Shown here: in pieces, positions 28,116-37,040 of the stretch
Layout: each line of letters starts with the position of its first letter
Numbering within the stretch: the first letter of the stretch is position 1
From: Bacteroidales bacterium
Lineage (GTDB): Bacteria > Bacteroidota > Bacteroidia > Bacteroidales > UBA932
Reading direction: 5' to 3'
NCBI GenBank assembly: GCA_017961345.1
Contig: JAGCXP010000057.1
Coordinates: 1-57,356 of the forward strand
Length of the DNA stretch: 57,356 nt
Notes under the pieces: model-generated
The model's database searches: none
What the model was told of the DNA's origin: nothing
Seen by the model: only the letters and a program-made list of their open reading frames with translations
Position numbers and translations under genes: made by a program

Positions 28116-28679
28116 ATGGAAAAATTACTCAAATACCGTGTTTCCCTGCCGGGCATCAAAGGCTTCGCCCGGGTCTATCTGCTCAAACCCGGCACCTCGC
28201 TGTTTGCGTTCGGCAAACTGATGCGCGCCGACATGGACTTCCCCCAGGACCAGATTGTCATCTTCAAGGCGGTGGACGCCCAGGGCAATGCGCTGGCCCG
28301 TTTCAGCGTGAAAGACCTCGGACACGGCACCATCGACGTCGCAACCGTCTCGTTCTGCCACAAAGAGGGCTTTGATTCTTTCATCTATTTCTACGATACG
28401 ACCAACCGCAAGAGCGTGCTGGTGGACTTTGTGGGCGAAGCGACAGCCGTCGAAGGCGAACGCTACCCTATGCTGGTCGAGGCGGAGTCGAAGGGTCCCA
28501 ACCCCATCGAATTCGAAAAAGGCTACATTGCCATGGAGGATATGCCGGATGACCGGCGCAAACGCCTGCTCAGCGGAGATGAGGATGAGGACGAAGCCTT
28601 CGAGGATGAGGAAGACGGAGACGAACTCGAAAAGGAAGAAGAAATCTACGGTGACGACGAAGAAGAAGGGGAAGAATAG
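28116..28679 (+). CDS. Acidic protein, probably pRiA4b ORF-3-like family
   Basis: The 187-residue protein has a compact N-terminal domain (about 1-135, with YRVSLPGIKGFARVYLL and FDSFIYFYDTTNRKSVLVDF) and a strongly acidic tail (GDEDEDEAFEDEEDGDELEK and onward). Placement directly upstream of miaA and the acidic strand pattern recall the pRiA4b ORF-3/IS1096 TnpR-like proteins that precede miaA in Bacteroides; this is recalled family layout, not a search. Its last 29 bases overlap the miaA start in another frame. Confidence 0.55.
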   Translation: MEKLLKYRVSLPGIKGFARVYLLKPGTSLFAFGKLMRADMDFPQDQIVIFKAVDAQGNALARFSVKDLGHGTIDVATVSFCHKEGFDSFIYFYDTTNRKSVLVDFVGEATAVEGERYPMLVEAESKGPNPIEFEKGYIAMEDMPDDRRKRLLSGDEDEDEAFEDEEDGDELEKEEEIYGDDEEEGEE

Positions 28680-29529
28680 GCTGCTGATCCTGCTCGGGCC
28701 GACCGCTGTCGGCAAGACCGAGCTGAGCCTGGAATACGCACGGCGCTACGACTCCCCCATCATTTCCTGCGACTCCCGCCAACTCTATCGGGAAATGCGC
28801 ATCGGTACGGCCGTCCCCTCGGAGGAACAACTCGCCGCGGCGCGCCACTATTTCATCCGCGACCACAGCATTTTCGACCACTACACCGCCGGGAAATACG
28901 AACTGGAGGCCCTTGCCCTGCTGGAAAAACTCTTTACCGAGGGGCACGAAACCCTCGTGATGGCGGGCGGTTCGGGTTTCTATATCGACGCTGTCTGCCA
29001 GGGGCTGGATGATTTCCCCGAAGCGGACCAGGAACTTCGCGCGGAACTGACCCGCCGCCTGGAAGAAGAGGGCGTGGAGTCTCTCCGTCTGCAACTGAAA
29101 TCCCTAGACCCCGAGTCGTACGAGTCCATCGACCTTGCCAACGGCCAGCGGGTGGTCCGGGCCCTCGAGGTCTGCCTGATGACGGGACGGCCCTTCTCCT
29201 CCTTCAAGACAAGCCCGAAGAAAGAACGGCCGTTTGAGATTGAAAAAATCGGGTTTACGCGGCCCCGGGACGTGCTTTACCGGCGCATTGACCAGCGGGT
29301 CCTGCAAATGGTGGACGAAGGGCTGATGGAGGAAGTCCGCTCCCTGCTCCCCTACAAGGACGAAGTCGCACTTCGGACGGTCGGCTACCAGGAATTGTTC
29401 CCCGTCCTCGAAGGGGAATATCCGCTGGAAAGGGGCATCGAACTGGTCCAGCGCAACACCCGGCACTATGCCAAGCGGCAGCTTTCCTGGTTCGGAAGGG
29501 ACGCTTCTATCCGCTGGATTACGCTGTAA
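28651..29529 (+). CDS. miaA: tRNA dimethylallyltransferase
   Basis: MiaA transfers dimethylallyl to N6 of A37 in tRNAs reading UNN codons. The 292 residues have the P-loop GPTAVGKT at 16-23, the conserved DSRQLYREMRIGTA segment, GGSGFYIDA and NTRHYAKRQLSWF near the C-terminus. The best start is GTG at 28651, inside the acidic tail of the preceding gene, since no ATG lies near the P-loop. The 3' end is 3 bases from the convergent GH97 stop. Confidence 0.93.
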   Translation: MTTKKKGKNRLLILLGPTAVGKTELSLEYARRYDSPIISCDSRQLYREMRIGTAVPSEEQLAAARHYFIRDHSIFDHYTAGKYELEALALLEKLFTEGHETLVMAGGSGFYIDAVCQGLDDFPEADQELRAELTRRLEEEGVESLRLQLKSLDPESYESIDLANGQRVVRALEVCLMTGRPFSSFKTSPKKERPFEIEKIGFTRPRDVLYRRIDQRVLQMVDEGLMEEVRSLLPYKDEVALRTVGYQELFPVLEGEYPLERGIELVQRNTRHYAKRQLSWFGRDASIRWITL

Positions 29530-29532
29530 TCC

Positions 29533-31764
29533 CTAAAATTCCTTGAACGAAACGGCAAAGCCTCCGCCGGGAGCCATCCGGACGGGAATGACATCCTGCG
29601 CGGTCACGATGCGCTTTTCAATGCGATAGGCCGCATTGTTGGTCTGGTAGTGCGCGTCGGGTGCATCGGTGTAGAACGTGGCCTGATAGCGTTTGTCGGA
29701 GTCCAGGAAGTTCATTGGAACATAGAACGTGCGTTCGTTCTCATCGGTAACCCCGCCCAGGAACCACTGGCCTTTGTCGCGTGACTGACGGGCCACGATC
29801 AGGTAATCCCCCGGTTCGGCGAAGAGATAGCGGCTTTTCTGCCAATCCACGGCGACATCCTTGATGAACTGGAAGGCATCCGGATATTTGGCGTAGTTCT
29901 TCGGAAGGTCCGCCGCCATCTGCAGAGGGGAATACATCGTCAGGTAGAGGGCCAGCTGATTGGTCAGCGTGGCCTGCACGTGGGAACCGTTGTTCGGGCT
30001 GAAGGTGGAGAGGTCGGCCTCGAAAATACCGGGGGTATAGTCCATCGGCCCGCCGTTGAGTCGGGTGAAAGGCAGGATGGTTACGTGTTCGGGCACCGTA
30101 CCGCCGAACGCCTGATACTCGGTGCCGCGGGCGGACTCATTGCCGATGAGGTTGGGATAGGTGCGGCAGAGGCCGGTGGGACGGATGGCCTCGTGGGCGT
30201 TGACCATTATCTTGTGCCGGGCGGCCTCGGTGATGCAATAGAGATAATGGTTGACCATCCACTGGCCGTAATGATACTCGCCGCGGGGAAGGATGTCTCC
30301 CACATAACCGCTCTTGACCGCATCGTAGCCATAACGGTTCATCAGGTCGTAGGCGGCTTCGAGGTGACGCTCGTAATTGCGGGCGGAGGAAGAGGTCTCG
30401 TGGTGCATCATCAGCTTGATGCCCTTGGAATGGGCATAAGCGTTGAGCGCCGGCAGGTCGAAATCGGGATAGGGCGTCACGAAGTCGAAGACATCGTCCT
30501 TCCAGCAGCCGGCCCAGTCTTCCCAACCGATGTTCCAGCCCTCGACGAGCAGCTGGTCGAAGCCGTGCTGGGCCGCAAAATCGATGTATTCACGGACCTT
30601 TTCATTGTTGGCGCCGTGGCGGCCGTGGGGACGGGCCGAGGAATAGTCTGTCCGACCGAGATGGACGGAGGTGAATTCGTTGGTGTAGGACCAGGTGCAG
30701 GGGCCCGCGATCATTTCCCACCATACGCCCATATACTTGGTCGGATGGATCCAGGAGACGTCGTCGTACGCACAGGGGTCGTTGAGATTCAGCACCAGCC
30801 GGCTGGAGAGCTGCTCCACGGCGCTGCCGGCCACCTGGATGCTTCTCCAGGGGGTGTGGCAGGGGGTCTGCATATAGCCTTTCCAACCCTGCGCATCAGG
30901 CGTCAGGAAGGAAGTGAAGGTCTTCGTCTTCTCGTCATAATTGAGGTGCATGCAGGGATAGTTGACCAGCGCGGCCTCGTGAAGGTTGACATAGAGGCCT
31001 TCGTCCGTCTTCATCTGGAGGGAGGTCTGCACGCCCGTCAGCGAGAAGAAAGTCGTGCCGGCGTTGCGGGAAAGGCGGTCCTGCATATGGCTGCGGATTT
31101 CGCTCAGGCGGCTCGTGGTGTATTCATACTCCTGGCTGGAGAAGTCGCCGGGAATCCACCAGGCGGTATGGTCGCCGGCCATCGCGAATTCGGTCTTTTC
31201 TTCCTTGATGACGAAATAGCCGAAACCGTTTTCGTCGGGGAATTCGTAACGGAAGCCCAGACCGTCGTCGTAGAGGCGGAAACGAACGTCCAGCCGGTGG
31301 TTGCTGGGACGGAGGAGCAGGCATACGAGCAGCTCGTTGTAACGGTTGCGGATGAAACGCTCCTCGCCCCAGACCGTCTCCCAGGTCTCATCGAAGGAGT
31401 CCCGCTTGGTCCCGATCACTTCGAAATCGGAATCAAAGGCATAGCAGTCGCGGTCGTCCACCCGGGCGATCGTGCCGTCTTTCTGCTGCTTCATAATCCG
31501 CGGAGCCAGGCTGCCGCGCAGTTCGAAGCCCAGACGGGAAGGCAGGATCACAGCCGTTTCCCTGCGCTGAAGGGCATATTGGGGCGTACCGTCTTCGAGC
31601 AGGCGGAACTGCATCGAGAGAACGCCTTCGGGAGAAGAAAGACTGTCGCAACGGGCGAGTTCGGCACTGGCTTTTCTGCCGCCGGTGCAGGAGACGCTGA
31701 TCAGAAGGACAAAGGAGAGGGCGTACAAAACGCCGGTTTTCATCTTATGCATGGTTTTCGTCAT
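29533..31764 (-). CDS. GH97 alpha-glucosidase (SusB-like) lipoprotein
   Basis: This 743-residue GH97 enzyme starts with a lipoprotein signal (LLISVSCTGG). The catalytic barrel carries the calcium/catalytic glutamates in HHETSSSARNYERH (about 455), NAHEAIRPTG (about 523) and LIGNESARGTEYQAF, matching inverting SusB-type enzymes rather than the retaining alpha-galactosidase type, which has Asp at the nucleophile site. It should release glucose from alpha-glucosides in the periplasm. Start could be 31764, 31752 or 31743. It is the last gene of the operon begun by the small ORF at 36.9 kb. Confidence 0.92.
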   Translation of the reverse strand: MTKTMHKMKTGVLYALSFVLLISVSCTGGRKASAELARCDSLSSPEGVLSMQFRLLEDGTPQYALQRRETAVILPSRLGFELRGSLAPRIMKQQKDGTIARVDDRDCYAFDSDFEVIGTKRDSFDETWETVWGEERFIRNRYNELLVCLLLRPSNHRLDVRFRLYDDGLGFRYEFPDENGFGYFVIKEEKTEFAMAGDHTAWWIPGDFSSQEYEYTTSRLSEIRSHMQDRLSRNAGTTFFSLTGVQTSLQMKTDEGLYVNLHEAALVNYPCMHLNYDEKTKTFTSFLTPDAQGWKGYMQTPCHTPWRSIQVAGSAVEQLSSRLVLNLNDPCAYDDVSWIHPTKYMGVWWEMIAGPCTWSYTNEFTSVHLGRTDYSSARPHGRHGANNEKVREYIDFAAQHGFDQLLVEGWNIGWEDWAGCWKDDVFDFVTPYPDFDLPALNAYAHSKGIKLMMHHETSSSARNYERHLEAAYDLMNRYGYDAVKSGYVGDILPRGEYHYGQWMVNHYLYCITEAARHKIMVNAHEAIRPTGLCRTYPNLIGNESARGTEYQAFGGTVPEHVTILPFTRLNGGPMDYTPGIFEADLSTFSPNNGSHVQATLTNQLALYLTMYSPLQMAADLPKNYAKYPDAFQFIKDVAVDWQKSRYLFAEPGDYLIVARQSRDKGQWFLGGVTDENERTFYVPMNFLDSDKRYQATFYTDAPDAHYQTNNAAYRIEKRIVTAQDVIPVRMAPGGGFAVSFKEF

Positions 31765-31774
31765 TATTTTCAGA

Positions 31775-34363
31775 TTAATTCAGGACTCGAAGCGTGTTCG
31801 TGGACTGGGCCTGGTTGGCGATGCTTCCCTGTGAGAGCGGAGCATACAGCTCGAGGGAAGACTTGAGCATACCGCCGTCGCCGACGGCATTGATCTCTTC
31901 GGCGTTCATTCCCGAGCGCCAGAAGAAAAGTTCGCGGAAGGAGCCGCCCCCGAAGGTGAATTTCGTCGGAACGAGGCGCTCCGGAGCCTGCTTCTGGAGT
32001 ATTCCGTCCACATACACGTTGGTGACACCCTTCGCATAATAGTGTGTAAGGGCCACCAGGTGCCAGTTTCCGTCGTTTACATGCAACACCGCGGCGTTCA
32101 GCTTCGTTTCCGCTCCGGCGCCCGTTTCCACGCGGAGGAGGTCGGCGGAAGAAGTGGTCTTGACATAGAAGGCGACGGTAAAGGGATGGACGGTCGCCTC
32201 GGGCTCGAACACCAGGGAGGAGGCGCTCAAATCGCGCTCGCCGGAGGTGTTGCGGACCGGCTGGGGTTTCCCGTCGGACATGGCGTCGAACAGGGACGGG
32301 ACCAGGGTGTAGGACATCTCGGCATGGCCGGCATCGTTGGGATGGGAGACATCATCTCCGTTCTGGTAGCCGTTCGGCCAGTGTCCCTCCCCGTCGTCCA
32401 CGGCACCCAGCAGGTTGACCGAAGGAACGTCCCACTGGTGGATTTCGAGGTTCATCGCCTTCACTTTCGCGTAATCGGAGGCATTGAAATCCCCCCGGCC
32501 GTAGTTACCGGTAACGATCACGCTGCGGCCCTCGGTCCGGCTGCGGGCGATGAGTGCCTGCATGTTGTTCTTCCACTGGTTGTAAACGGCCTGCTGGTCG
32601 CTGGCGCCGTGGATGCCTTCGTTGCCCAGGGAAAGGGCGAAGATGACATATTTACCGCCGTCGGTCTGCAGATCGTCGTAGCGGGCCGCGAGGGAAACGG
32701 TGTTGTTGCCGGGAACGCTGCGGTTGGAAAGCAACCAGCCGCTGGTCAGGGCGTTCTTCGCGTACAGATACATATAGCCCTTGTTGTCCGTGGCGCCCGT
32801 ACCCGTCGGGACGGAAGATCCCATCACGGTAATGCGCTTGGTGACATCGTGGGCGGGGGTAATCGAATAGGTGAAATCGCGGAGATTGACCGTAATGTCG
32901 TAGGTACCGGGGTTGATCTGCATCTCTTCGCTTTCCGTATTGTCGTCAATCACGACGCTGCCCCCTTCTTTCAGCTTGAAGCCCAGGGACGTCCGCGTAC
33001 CCTTGACGCGACGGAACATAGCATCGCGGTTGCTCGCCGACTTGAAATCGAAACGGGCACGGCCGAAGCGGCTGAAAGGATAGGTCGGAGTCATCGTTTC
33101 CGGATTTCCTTCGGAAGCGCCGGGGAAAACGAGCCCGCTCCCGCTGTAAACGCCGTGGCCCGCGTAGGAGATGGACGGACCGGACACCCCGAAGCCTTTG
33201 ACGGCATTTCCCTCGGGAGAGAGGGTGGGCAAAGGAAGGAAGGTATAGGTTCCGTCCAGCGGATTGGCCCGGAAATAGGCCGGTCCGTCAACGGTGGCGG
33301 TGGTGCTCAGTTCGTGGGGCTGACCTTTCCTGTCCGTCGCGACCAGGTTCACGGTCGCGCCGCTGACGAAGCTGGAAACGCCGTCGAAGGTGTTGTCCGT
33401 CCCGGTCGGGTGCATCTGGAAGGTCTCTTCGGAAGAAGTGGCGCTCAGGGCGGTATAGCCGGGAAGTTCTTCGATGTCGCTGAAAGCATAGGTGTAGCCG
33501 GCGGCTTTGAGCTGCAGGCGCACGGTGGCCTTGTAATTGGAAGTGGTGTAGCCGTTGATGGCCGTATTCTGTTCGGCGCTCAGGCCGTTCTCCCAAGTCC
33601 CGTCCCCCTTTACCGGCTGGATCTGAAGGCCGTAAGGGTCGGTGTCGTAACGGGAATAGCACTGCCAGGTGTCCGTTTCGTTGTAGTACATCTGGAAACG
33701 GAAGATAAAGTCCGAATTGGTGCCCCAGCCTTCGTGGTGGGTCCAGCCGAAAGGAATCTGCTCGCCTTTCCATACACCGCCTCCCTCATAGGTAAGGACG
33801 GCATTGGTTTCCCGCGAGGGCTGCAGATAGCGCACGCTTTCTGCCCGTTTGAGGGCGGCGCCGCCGGTCTTGCTGTTGATGCGGATCCGGTACACGCCTT
33901 CGCGGCCCACACCGGCCCAGACGGGCTCTTCATCCTTTTCGAGGCCCACGATGGCCGTCCCTTCGGCATTGAAGGAGAAGCGGTAGTTCTCGTCGGTCAG
34001 GAAAACAATCTTCCTGTCCGGATTCAGCTTGATGAAAATCTCATAGTCGAAACCGGCGGGATCCGCCATCGAAGCGCTCTTGTCCGTCCGGTCCCCGGCC
34101 TGATCCACCTGCGTATTGATGAAAGAGGCACTGTAGCGTACAGGAGTCCCTGCCGTGTCGGGAGCGGCTATGGCATCCCCCAGCACATTGACCGTCCGGC
34201 CTGTAAACTGCGTGGAGTCGCGGGTAGGTGCGGGCGGAACCGGGGGTTCCGGGGTCGGCGCCGGCGTAGGGGCGGGGGCGGGATTTTCGGGTTGTTCGGC
34301 CTGGCAGAAGCAAGCCAACAGAACGGTCGCAAAGGCGGCCAGCATCCATCGCGTAGATTTCAT
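31775..34363 (-). CDS. Multidomain lipoprotein: SusE-like module, SGNH hydrolase, LamG-like domain
   Basis: The 862 residues comprise a lipoprotein signal (TVLLACFCQAE), a proline/threonine linker (PAPAPTPAPTPEPPVPPAP), a ~250-residue SusE-like module (about 50-310), a middle beta region, an SGNH-hydrolase-like domain (about 505-705: VMGSSVPTG as block I, SLGNEG as block III, HPNDAGH with the Asp/His pair as block V) and a C-terminal concanavalin A/LamG-like domain. It may deacylate an acetylated glycan at the cell surface; the substrate is unknown. ATG at 34363 chosen for its signal peptide. It lies 10 bases from GH97. Confidence 0.75.
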   Translation of the reverse strand: MKSTRWMLAAFATVLLACFCQAEQPENPAPAPTPAPTPEPPVPPAPTRDSTQFTGRTVNVLGDAIAAPDTAGTPVRYSASFINTQVDQAGDRTDKSASMADPAGFDYEIFIKLNPDRKIVFLTDENYRFSFNAEGTAIVGLEKDEEPVWAGVGREGVYRIRINSKTGGAALKRAESVRYLQPSRETNAVLTYEGGGVWKGEQIPFGWTHHEGWGTNSDFIFRFQMYYNETDTWQCYSRYDTDPYGLQIQPVKGDGTWENGLSAEQNTAINGYTTSNYKATVRLQLKAAGYTYAFSDIEELPGYTALSATSSEETFQMHPTGTDNTFDGVSSFVSGATVNLVATDRKGQPHELSTTATVDGPAYFRANPLDGTYTFLPLPTLSPEGNAVKGFGVSGPSISYAGHGVYSGSGLVFPGASEGNPETMTPTYPFSRFGRARFDFKSASNRDAMFRRVKGTRTSLGFKLKEGGSVVIDDNTESEEMQINPGTYDITVNLRDFTYSITPAHDVTKRITVMGSSVPTGTGATDNKGYMYLYAKNALTSGWLLSNRSVPGNNTVSLAARYDDLQTDGGKYVIFALSLGNEGIHGASDQQAVYNQWKNNMQALIARSRTEGRSVIVTGNYGRGDFNASDYAKVKAMNLEIHQWDVPSVNLLGAVDDGEGHWPNGYQNGDDVSHPNDAGHAEMSYTLVPSLFDAMSDGKPQPVRNTSGERDLSASSLVFEPEATVHPFTVAFYVKTTSSADLLRVETGAGAETKLNAAVLHVNDGNWHLVALTHYYAKGVTNVYVDGILQKQAPERLVPTKFTFGGGSFRELFFWRSGMNAEEINAVGDGGMLKSSLELYAPLSQGSIANQAQSTNTLRVLN

Positions 34364-34424
34364 GGCTGAAAAAATAAACCCGGGGAGAGGTCCTTTCGGT
34401 CGACTCCCCGGTTTTGAAAATGAA

Positions 34425-36770
34425 TTACTTGCGGATATTGGAAATCTCGTAGGTGTATCCGGCGGCATTGAGCTTGAGGGACATATCGCAGTAGCCATAG
34501 TCCTCCTGATACTCCGCCCGTCCGAGGTCGGGATCGTTCTCCACCGTAAGGAAGTTGCTCCAGGAAGAGAGGGTACTCGTGTCAGTAAGAGGCTGGATAT
34601 GCTTGGAGGTATAGACGGATTCCGTCTCATAGCGTCCATAATACTGCCACGTTCCCGTTTCGTTGAAATAAATCTGGAACTTGAACTTGAAGCGCTCGCT
34701 GTTGCCCCAGGCCTGAGGATGTGTCCAGCCGAAGGCCGGATAACCCGTCCAGACACCATTGCCCTGATAGAACAATTCCTGATTCGTCCCGCGGTCGGGC
34801 TGGAGGTAACGCACGCTCTCGGCACGCTTGAGGGCGACTTCCTTGGTAGAACTGTTGATGCGGATGCGATAGACGCCGTCGTTGCCTACGCCAGCATAAC
34901 CGATTTCACTCTCGTTGATAATGCCTTCAATGGCGGTACCGGCCGCGTTGATGGCGAAGTGATGCCCGGAAGCGGTCGTGAAGTAGAACTTGGTATCCTT
35001 GGTGAGTTTCACAAAGATCTCATAGTCGTATCCGACGGGGTCGGCCATCGTGGAACTGCTTGTCACCCGGTCACCGGAATTGGCGACATTGCTGTTGTAG
35101 AAGGCGGTGCTGTAGCGCATCTGCGTTCCGGCCACGTCGGGGCTGGCCACGGCAGAACCATAGACATAGACGTTCTCGCCCGCTGCGATTGGATTCTGCT
35201 TGTCCCAGATATCGCTGACGATGTGGGTATAGTGACCCATGTCGTCGTTGAAATTGACGGTCATCGTGCAATAATAACGATTGTCGCCACCCTCGTAGTC
35301 ACTCTGATATTTGAAGGCAGGACCCCAGTGATCCGCATCGGTGGAAGGCTGCGTATAGAAGTAATCCACGGAAGTGCTGCCGTAGGTAGGATTGTTCCCA
35401 TTATCAATCCAACGACCGTAATACTGCTTGGATTCATCCGCGAACTTGACCAGGAAACGATAACGGTTCTTATAGGCATCGCCGCCCGTCCCCGTCCGGA
35501 TCCAGAAGTTTTCATGCCGCCAGACGCCATTGCCTTGATAGCTGAAAAGGCGGGAATCCAAGCCGTAGAGGTCGTACTTGACTTCGCTGATCTGCTTAAT
35601 CTCGGCCGCCATCGTGCTCATATTCATCCGGATGCGGTAGATACCGTCGGCGGGAGCGCTGTAGGCCGCGGCAGAAGGAGCGGAGAGCGACTCAACGGCC
35701 GTTCCGGCGGCATTCAGGCCAAAGACCACATTGGGGGCGCCGCTCGTGTAGTGCGTTTCACCTTCGAAATAGAAGGGGCTCCCGGCATTCAGGCGGGTGA
35801 AGATTTCATAATTGTAAGCGTAGTCCGTCACGTCGTTGCCGGTAATGGAGGTGTTCCAATAACCATCCGCTCCAACATAAATCGCTTTCTGGCCCGCTTC
35901 GTCGGCACCGGCACCCCGGATGGTGAGGTAGTCGCCCAGTTCAAACTCCTTGAGCCAGTTGGTAATGGTGCGCGTACCGAAATCGAAGTTGCCGTTGCGC
36001 GCAATGGTGATGCTGTTGGTGTTGGACACCACACCGTACTCGACACCTTTCTGAATGGTCAGGCGAAGACCGTTGGAGTAGGTGCCGGGCAACACGACAA
36101 AGTAATAGGCCGAACCGTTGACGAACACGGAAGGGTGGGCACTGAGCGAAACATAGTTGACGCCCGCACCTTTGGAGACAATCGTGCCGTCGGCATTGAG
36201 GGTCACGGCACCGGAAAGGACATTGCCGTCTCCGATAGCTTCGAGTTTGAGGCCCGTCACGCCGTCGTTCCCCAGGGTCACGCTCACGATGGCGCCCACA
36301 TTCTTAAATTGAATGTCGGGACCGGAGGTGCTACCGACGGAAAGGTTGGCGCTTGAGCCGAAACTACCGGCAACGGCCTCCTGTACGGTAGGGAGGAAGG
36401 TGCTGATGACACCGCTGGAAATGCTGGCTTCCCCATTGGCCGGGAACAAAGCATAATAGGTGTCGGAAAGTTCGGACAAGCCCTCGAAGGTAGCCACCTT
36501 GCCTCCTTCGGAAATGCTTTCTACCTCAAAGTTATTGCCCGCGGCGGAAGCGCCGGCAAAAACGGTAATATCATCGCTGTAGCCCCAGAGGATGGCACGG
36601 CCGCTGGTGGGGTCGAGCGAAGTCTTGGTCTCGGAGGTAGCGGTTAATGTCATCTTGACTTTTCCCGCGGCGGGTTTATCACCGGCGGCGGTATTGTCAA
36701 CGGGGGCTTCCTTCGTGCAGGAAACAAGGGCGGCAAAAGCGGCCAACAGGATAAAGGAATACTTTTTCAT
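34425..36770 (-). CDS. Fimbrillin-like/SusE-like surface glycan-binding lipoprotein
   Basis: The 781-residue protein has a lipoprotein signal (FAALVSCTKEAP). Residues about 25-290 resemble a fimbrillin-like domain (KTSLDPTSGRAILWGYSDDI, LFPANGEA). Two SusE-like modules follow (about 295-530 and 535-781). Each contains YDYEIF/YNYEIF, FAINAAGTAIEG or a relative, DGVYRIRIN, RYLQP or its equivalent, and a WxYYGRY/YYGRW stretch. The last module is strongly similar to the N-terminal module of the SGNH protein downstream. Probably binds glycan on the cell surface; no catalytic motif seen. Confidence 0.75.
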   Translation of the reverse strand: MKKYSFILLAAFAALVSCTKEAPVDNTAAGDKPAAGKVKMTLTATSETKTSLDPTSGRAILWGYSDDITVFAGASAAGNNFEVESISEGGKVATFEGLSELSDTYYALFPANGEASISSGVISTFLPTVQEAVAGSFGSSANLSVGSTSGPDIQFKNVGAIVSVTLGNDGVTGLKLEAIGDGNVLSGAVTLNADGTIVSKGAGVNYVSLSAHPSVFVNGSAYYFVVLPGTYSNGLRLTIQKGVEYGVVSNTNSITIARNGNFDFGTRTITNWLKEFELGDYLTIRGAGADEAGQKAIYVGADGYWNTSITGNDVTDYAYNYEIFTRLNAGSPFYFEGETHYTSGAPNVVFGLNAAGTAVESLSAPSAAAYSAPADGIYRIRMNMSTMAAEIKQISEVKYDLYGLDSRLFSYQGNGVWRHENFWIRTGTGGDAYKNRYRFLVKFADESKQYYGRWIDNGNNPTYGSTSVDYFYTQPSTDADHWGPAFKYQSDYEGGDNRYYCTMTVNFNDDMGHYTHIVSDIWDKQNPIAAGENVYVYGSAVASPDVAGTQMRYSTAFYNSNVANSGDRVTSSSTMADPVGYDYEIFVKLTKDTKFYFTTASGHHFAINAAGTAIEGIINESEIGYAGVGNDGVYRIRINSSTKEVALKRAESVRYLQPDRGTNQELFYQGNGVWTGYPAFGWTHPQAWGNSERFKFKFQIYFNETGTWQYYGRYETESVYTSKHIQPLTDTSTLSSWSNFLTVENDPDLGRAEYQEDYGYCDMSLKLNAAGYTYEISNIRK

Positions 36771-36783
36771 CGCTTCATTGGTT

Positions 36784-36927
36784 TTACTCTTCCGCCCAAC
36801 CGTCGGAATAAGGGGTTAAAAAGTCAAAGTACTCGCCGGTGGCGCTGGCAGCGCAGGGAGTCTGAACAGTCAGGAACACACGGAGAATCTCCGGTGCCTG
36901 ATAGGATTTGTGGTCAGTTTGGTTCAT
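36784..36927 (-). CDS. Small 47-residue protein, first gene of the lipoprotein-GH97 operon
   Basis: This is an open frame from ATG 36927 to TAA 36784. It encodes MNQTDHKSYQAPEILRVFL, then TVQTPCAASATGEYFDFLTP and YSDGWAEE. The pattern Y-x-x-P near the N-terminus, a small-residue/Cys-Ala-Ser centre and an acidic end recalls short uncharacterised Bacteroidales proteins often found next to fimbrillin-like lipoproteins (recollection, not a search). It lies 13 bases upstream of the lipoprotein and directly downstream of the operator and promoter-like box. It is not in frame with any larger gene. No function can be assigned. Confidence 0.6.
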   Translation of the reverse strand: MNQTDHKSYQAPEILRVFLTVQTPCAASATGEYFDFLTPYSDGWAEE

Positions 36928-36958
36928 TTTTCGTTGAACGGGTTAAATTTCTTTGATG

Positions 36959-37017
36959 CAAAGTTCGTCTAACTGTCCGGAATAGCGGTACGATTTCGTG
37001 CGGAAAGTGTACGATTT
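36959..37017 (-). promoter_or_regulatory. Operator pair and promoter of the small-ORF/lipoprotein operon
   Basis: On the minus strand two exact AAATCGTAC 9-mers (37009-37017 and 36988-36996) lie in direct repeat with a 21-base period, then exactly 21 bases to a -7-like box GAACTTTG (36959-36966). The same geometry is found upstream of susC. Direct repeats two helical turns apart fit an AraC-type DNA-binding dimer such as the HTCS at 47-51 kb. Confidence 0.7.
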
Positions 37018-37040
37018 TATTACAGGCGAAAAAGATTGCC

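Noticed and set aside
28372..28650. Upstream extension of miaA through the acidic-protein gene
   Set aside because: The extension is the other frame of the acidic tail and has no MiaA features. The GTG at 28651 places the P-loop at the normal distance.
34364..34825. N-terminal extension of the SGNH lipoprotein
   Set aside because: It overlaps the preceding lipoprotein gene in another frame, while the ATG at 34363 starts a good lipoprotein signal peptide.
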